DNA of 42,221 nucleotides from a virus. Below, piece after piece: positions 40,241 to 42,221 of this stretch. The stretch lies in the IMG/VR virus record IMGVR_UViG_3300020465_000035, positions 1 through 42,221 of that record; one strand, given 5' to 3'. Every line of letters begins with the position of its first letter. Position 1 is the stretch's first letter. The translations under genes were made by a program, and so were the position numbers. The notes under the pieces were generated by a model. That model was not told the DNA's origin. It did no database searches and was given only the letters and a program-made list of their open reading frames with translations.

Positions 40241-40457
40241 CTTCGTCTTCCTCATTAATAAATTTTACTGTTAGAAGTTCTTCGTTTAACCAATTTCCTT
40301 GTTGGTCATACATTTCTGGATGACTTGCTTCATAATCATCCTTTGACCACATATAATCGTGGACAAAATCTTTGGCAGTCCAACCTGCTACTATACCAAT
40401 ACACAAACATATAAATGATGTTGTCGCTGAAAAAAATAAAATGGTTGTATCTGCCAT
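40221..40457 (-). CDS. 78-aa single-pass membrane protein
   Basis: ATG 40457 has AGGAGTTGAT directly upstream; the longer frame reads back through this site. MADTTILFFSATTSFICLCI with hydrophobic residues to about 27, then a soluble acidic domain KDFVHDYMWSKDDYEASHPE...EDEDETLDA. The cytoplasmic part has HPEMYD..GNW.NEELL, seen in cyanophage small membrane proteins. Function unknown. Confidence 0.7.
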   Translation of the reverse strand: MADTTILFFSATTSFICLCIGIVAGWTAKDFVHDYMWSKDDYEASHPEMYDQQGNWLNEELLTVKFINEEDEDETLDA

Positions 40458-40473
40458 ATCAACTCCTAGTGGT

Positions 40474-40602
40474 TTACTTTTGATTTTCCCACCTAAACTC
40501 AAAGTTGAAATATATTTTGCGTCTTAGGAGAGAAAAAGTTTTTTTTATTGAGAAACCTTCTAAAGGTTTCTTGTCTATGTTGTGCTTAGCCCTCCTTAAC
40601 AT
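40474..40602 (-). CDS. Possible 42-aa basic peptide (uncertain)
   Basis: ATG 40602 to TAA 40474, just after the late promoter and 16 bases before the membrane protein gene. The product (MLRRAKHNIDKKPLEGFSIK...) is highly basic. There is no real ribosome binding site, and the region has an RNA hairpin (GAAACCTT-TAG-AAGGTTTC), so this may be only leader RNA. Confidence 0.25.
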   Translation of the reverse strand: MLRRAKHNIDKKPLEGFSIKKTFSLLRRKIYFNFEFRWENQK

Positions 40603-40616
40603 GAGCTCTATGCCTT

Positions 40617-40624
40617 TATTTATA
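40617..40624 (-). promoter_or_regulatory. T4-like late promoter for the membrane/hypothetical operon
   Basis: Exact TATAAATA on the minus strand, just after the glutaredoxin gene; the leader of about 160 bases before the membrane gene includes an eight-pair hairpin near 40550-40570. Confidence 0.7.
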
Positions 40625-40633
40625 GACAGTTTA

Positions 40634-40894
40634 TCATTTGTTGACACTTACTAAACCTTCTTTTAAGAAATGTTTTGCTGTTTCAACTAAACCACCTAGA
40701 GGTGTATCTATATCATTATCTATTATTATAACATAAGGATACGCTTTAACGTGAGGATATAACTTAATAAAATCCTCCCTAGTTATGTCAACACCTACTT
40801 CTTGAGTTCGGTAATCAACATTCGCTTTTTCACATAGTTTTTTTGCTTGTTCGCAATAAAAACATCCCGATGTAGTATAAATTAAAATTTCCAT
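40634..40894 (-). CDS. grx: Glutaredoxin
   Basis: 86 aa, a single thioredoxin fold. Active site CFYC (11-14) after MEILIYTTSG; cis-proline in AYPYVII (Pro53), GGL motif for glutathione near 67-69. It reduces disulfides, probably as electron donor for phage ribonucleotide reductase (T4 nrdC analogue). The ATG lies right after the U-tract of the psbD terminator, without room for a normal ribosome binding site; the only GGAGG is inside the hairpin. It is thus either read from a transcript passing the terminator or translated without a Shine-Dalgarno sequence. Confidence 0.9.
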   Translation of the reverse strand: MEILIYTTSGCFYCEQAKKLCEKANVDYRTQEVGVDITREDFIKLYPHVKAYPYVIIIDNDIDTPLGGLVETAKHFLKEGLVSVNK

Positions 40895-40920
40895 AAAAAA
40901 ATGGGAGGTTTCCCTCCCAT
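40895..40920 (-). terminator. Intrinsic terminator after psbD
   Basis: Minus strand ATGGGAGG, GAAA, CCTCCCAT then TTTTTT. Eight-pair stem with tetraloop and U-tract, directly abutting the glutaredoxin ATG. Confidence 0.92.
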
Positions 40921-40948
40921 TGTATCAGACTATAATTTGTTTGTCAAC

Positions 40949-42025
40949 CTATAGTGCATTACCTCTTGGTAATACTTCCTCTGGGAACACGAAGTTCTCA
41001 TGAGGTTGGTCTACAGATGACATCCATGCTCTCATACCTTCATTAAGAAGAATGTTCTTCGTATAGAAAGTTTCAAACTCTGGGTCTTCTGCTGCTCTTA
41101 TCTCTTGAGATACAAAGTCGTATGCTCTTAAGTTAAGTGCAAGACCTACGATACCGATTGATGATGCCCACATACCTGTAACAGGAACGAATAACATCAT
41201 AAAATGTAGGAATCTTTTGTTAGAGAATCCAATACCAAAGATCTGTGACCAGAATCTATTGGATGTGATGAAAGAGTAAGTCTCCTCATCCTGTGTAGGA
41301 TCAAACGCACGGAAGGTTGTGGATTGAACTTTACCTTCTGTGTATTGTGAGGTGTCTTGATACAAGGTGTTCTGCACTGTTGCACCATGAATGGCACATA
41401 GTAATGCTCCTCCTAATATACCTGCTACACCCATCATATGAAATGGATTGAGAGTTATATTATGGAAACCTTGAATGAATAGGATGTAACGGAAGATTGC
41501 TGCCACACCAAATGAAGGTGCGAAGAACCAACTGTGCTGTCCTAGAGGGTAGATTAGAAAGACGCTAGTGAAGACTGCAATGACAGCAGAGAATGCGAGT
41601 GCGTTGTAAGGACGAATCCCTACAAGACCTGCGATCTCAAATTGTCTGAGCATAAAACCTATGAGTCCGAACACACCGTGAAGTGCTACAAAGTTCCAGA
41701 GTCCACCTAGTTGTAACCAACGAACGAATGAACCCTGTGCTTCAGGACCCCAAAGGAATAATAAACTATGACCCATTGCATCACCAGGTGTGGATACTGC
41801 TGCGGTCAAAAAGTTTGCTCCCTCAAGGTATGAGGATGCGATACCATGTGTATACCAACTTGTAACGAATGTAGTTCCAGTGAACCAACCACCGATTGAT
41901 AAAAAGGCACAAGGTAAAAGTAAAAGACCAGACCATCCTATGAATACAAAACGGTCTCTCTTTAACCAGTCATCAAGATCATCAAACCAACCTCTTTGAG
42001 TTTGTTGTAAGGTAGATGCTACCAT
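40949..42025 (-). CDS. psbD: Photosystem II reaction centre protein D2
   Basis: 358 aa with D2 landmarks: [20 protein letters not shown] at the start, [10 protein letters not shown] with the redox-active tyrosine (Tyr159), [10 protein letters not shown] with the P680 His196, CAIHGAT and KRFLHFMML with the non-haem iron and quinone-site histidines, NRFWSQIFG with the QA tryptophan, and the ending [14 protein letters not shown]. This rules out D1. Five or six residues longer than host D2, mostly in the loop after [12 protein letters not shown] (about 223-237). The HNW before NPFH in host D2 reads HNI here. It replaces host D2 during infection. Located downstream of psbA with a hairpin between them; AGGAG lies before its ATG. 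Confidence 0.97.
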   Translation of the reverse strand: MVASTLQQTQRGWFDDLDDWLKRDRFVFIGWSGLLLLPCAFLSIGGWFTGTTFVTSWYTHGIASSYLEGANFLTAAVSTPGDAMGHSLLFLWGPEAQGSFVRWLQLGGLWNFVALHGVFGLIGFMLRQFEIAGLVGIRPYNALAFSAVIAVFTSVFLIYPLGQHSWFFAPSFGVAAIFRYILFIQGFHNITLNPFHMMGVAGILGGALLCAIHGATVQNTLYQDTSQYTEGKVQSTTFRAFDPTQDEETYSFITSNRFWSQIFGIGFSNKRFLHFMMLFVPVTGMWASSIGIVGLALNLRAYDFVSQEIRAAEDPEFETFYTKNILLNEGMRAWMSSVDQPHENFVFPEEVLPRGNAL

Positions 42026-42040
42026 TAATTTCTCCTAATA

Positions 42041-42061
42041 AAAAGGGGTCACGAAGACCCC
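42041..42061 (-). terminator. Intrinsic terminator between psbA and psbD
   Basis: Minus strand GGGGTC, UUCGU, GACCCC then TTTTTATT. Six pairs and a short U-tract. It lies 15 bases before the psbD start, so psbD is read either by read-through from psbA or after partial termination. Confidence 0.8.
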
Positions 42062-42084
42062 CTGTGATTATATCGGGTAAGTTA

Positions 42085-42221
42085 TTAACCGATTGTAGGT
42101 GCTGATAAAGCAACTGTTGTAGACTCAGCAGATGCTAGGTCTAATGGGAAGTTGTGTGCATTTCTTTCATGCATAACTTCCATACCAAGGTTTGCTCTGT
42201 TTAGAACGTCGCCCCATGTAG
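42085..42221 (-). CDS. psbA: Photosystem II D1 protein, C-terminal 44 residues (partial)
   Basis: The frame enters from the right edge and ends TAA at 42085-42087. It reads [20 protein letters not shown], then [20 protein letters not shown] and PTIG. This is the C-terminus of D1, with the Mn-cluster ligands (His and Glu of [14 protein letters not shown]) and the processing site after DLA, where the C-terminal extension is removed. The 5' part is outside the window. psbA-psbD order is usual in cyanomyoviruses. Confidence 0.95.
   Translation of the reverse strand, partial: TWGDVLNRANLGMEVMHERNAHNFPLDLASAESTTVALSAPTIG

Noticed and set aside
40949-42025. Reading this gene as psbA (D1)
   Set aside because: Sequence motifs ([25 protein letters not shown]) are those of D2; D1's C-terminus is found separately at the right edge.

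Overview
This window looks like part of the genome of a T4-like cyanophage (cyanomyovirus) infecting marine Prochlorococcus or Synechococcus. The evidence is an AT-rich sequence carrying T4-type genes (gp32, gp33, gp4, gp5, gp26, gp53) among host-derived photosynthesis and metabolism genes: psbA, psbD, ho1, a pebS-type bilin reductase, cpeT and cp12. It also carries thyX, phoH, a glutaredoxin, a 2OG-Fe(II) oxygenase and repeated TATAAATA late promoters. Nearly everything reads leftward (minus strand). The exceptions are one plus-strand block of virion genes (29567-32618) and one 52-codon gene at 15660.

Layout. (1) 1-13600: one uninterrupted minus-strand frame of about 4,533 codons that runs off the left edge. 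It is a giant repeat-rich virion/tail-fibre-like protein behind a late promoter. (2) 13.7-17.5 kb: an accessory island with a 2OG oxygenase, a phage-encoded circularly permuted (two-piece) tmRNA, an HNH nuclease, cpeT, heme oxygenase, several very small genes and a signal-peptide protein with a consensus sigma-70 promoter. (3) 17.5-28.7 kb: a tail/baseplate-hub operon (gp26, a 49-aa chaperone-like ORF, two very long related tail proteins, a hub protein, gp5, a beta-helix-like protein) with a cp12 gene embedded in it. (4) 28.8-32.6 kb: a gp54/gp19-like tube protein on minus, divergent from gp4, a conserved protein, gp48-like and gp53 on plus. (5) 32.7-38.4 kb: two small membrane proteins, then a replication/late-transcription operon: thyX, phoH, PD-(D/E)XK exonuclease, gp33, DUF1825, and gp32 overlapping pebS. 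The gp32 leader contains an unexplained cloverleaf-like RNA. (6) 38.4-40.6 kb: a self-contained promoter, tandem glutamine-type riboswitch, 46-aa DUF4278 peptide and terminator, followed by conserved cyanophage hypothetical genes. (7) 40.6-42.2 kb: glutaredoxin, psbD and the 3' end of psbA.

How it fits together. PsbA/PsbD would maintain photosystem II during infection. Ho1 opens heme to biliverdin, PebS reduces it to phycoerythrobilin, and CpeT resembles the lyase that attaches bilins to phycobiliproteins, so a whole bilin route is present but split between two loci 17 kb apart. CP12 would damp the Calvin cycle. ThyX and glutaredoxin serve nucleotide supply. The glutamine riboswitch suggests that the phage senses host nitrogen status. 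The tmRNA suggests control of ribosome rescue with a tag whose C-terminus differs from the host tags I remember.

No gene-free stretch exceeds 300 bases. The longest, about 250 bp upstream of gp32 (35075-35324), holds a late promoter and a structured leader. I saw no CRISPR array, insertion sequence, integrase, attachment site or canonical tRNA. All family names come from reading the translations, with no database search.
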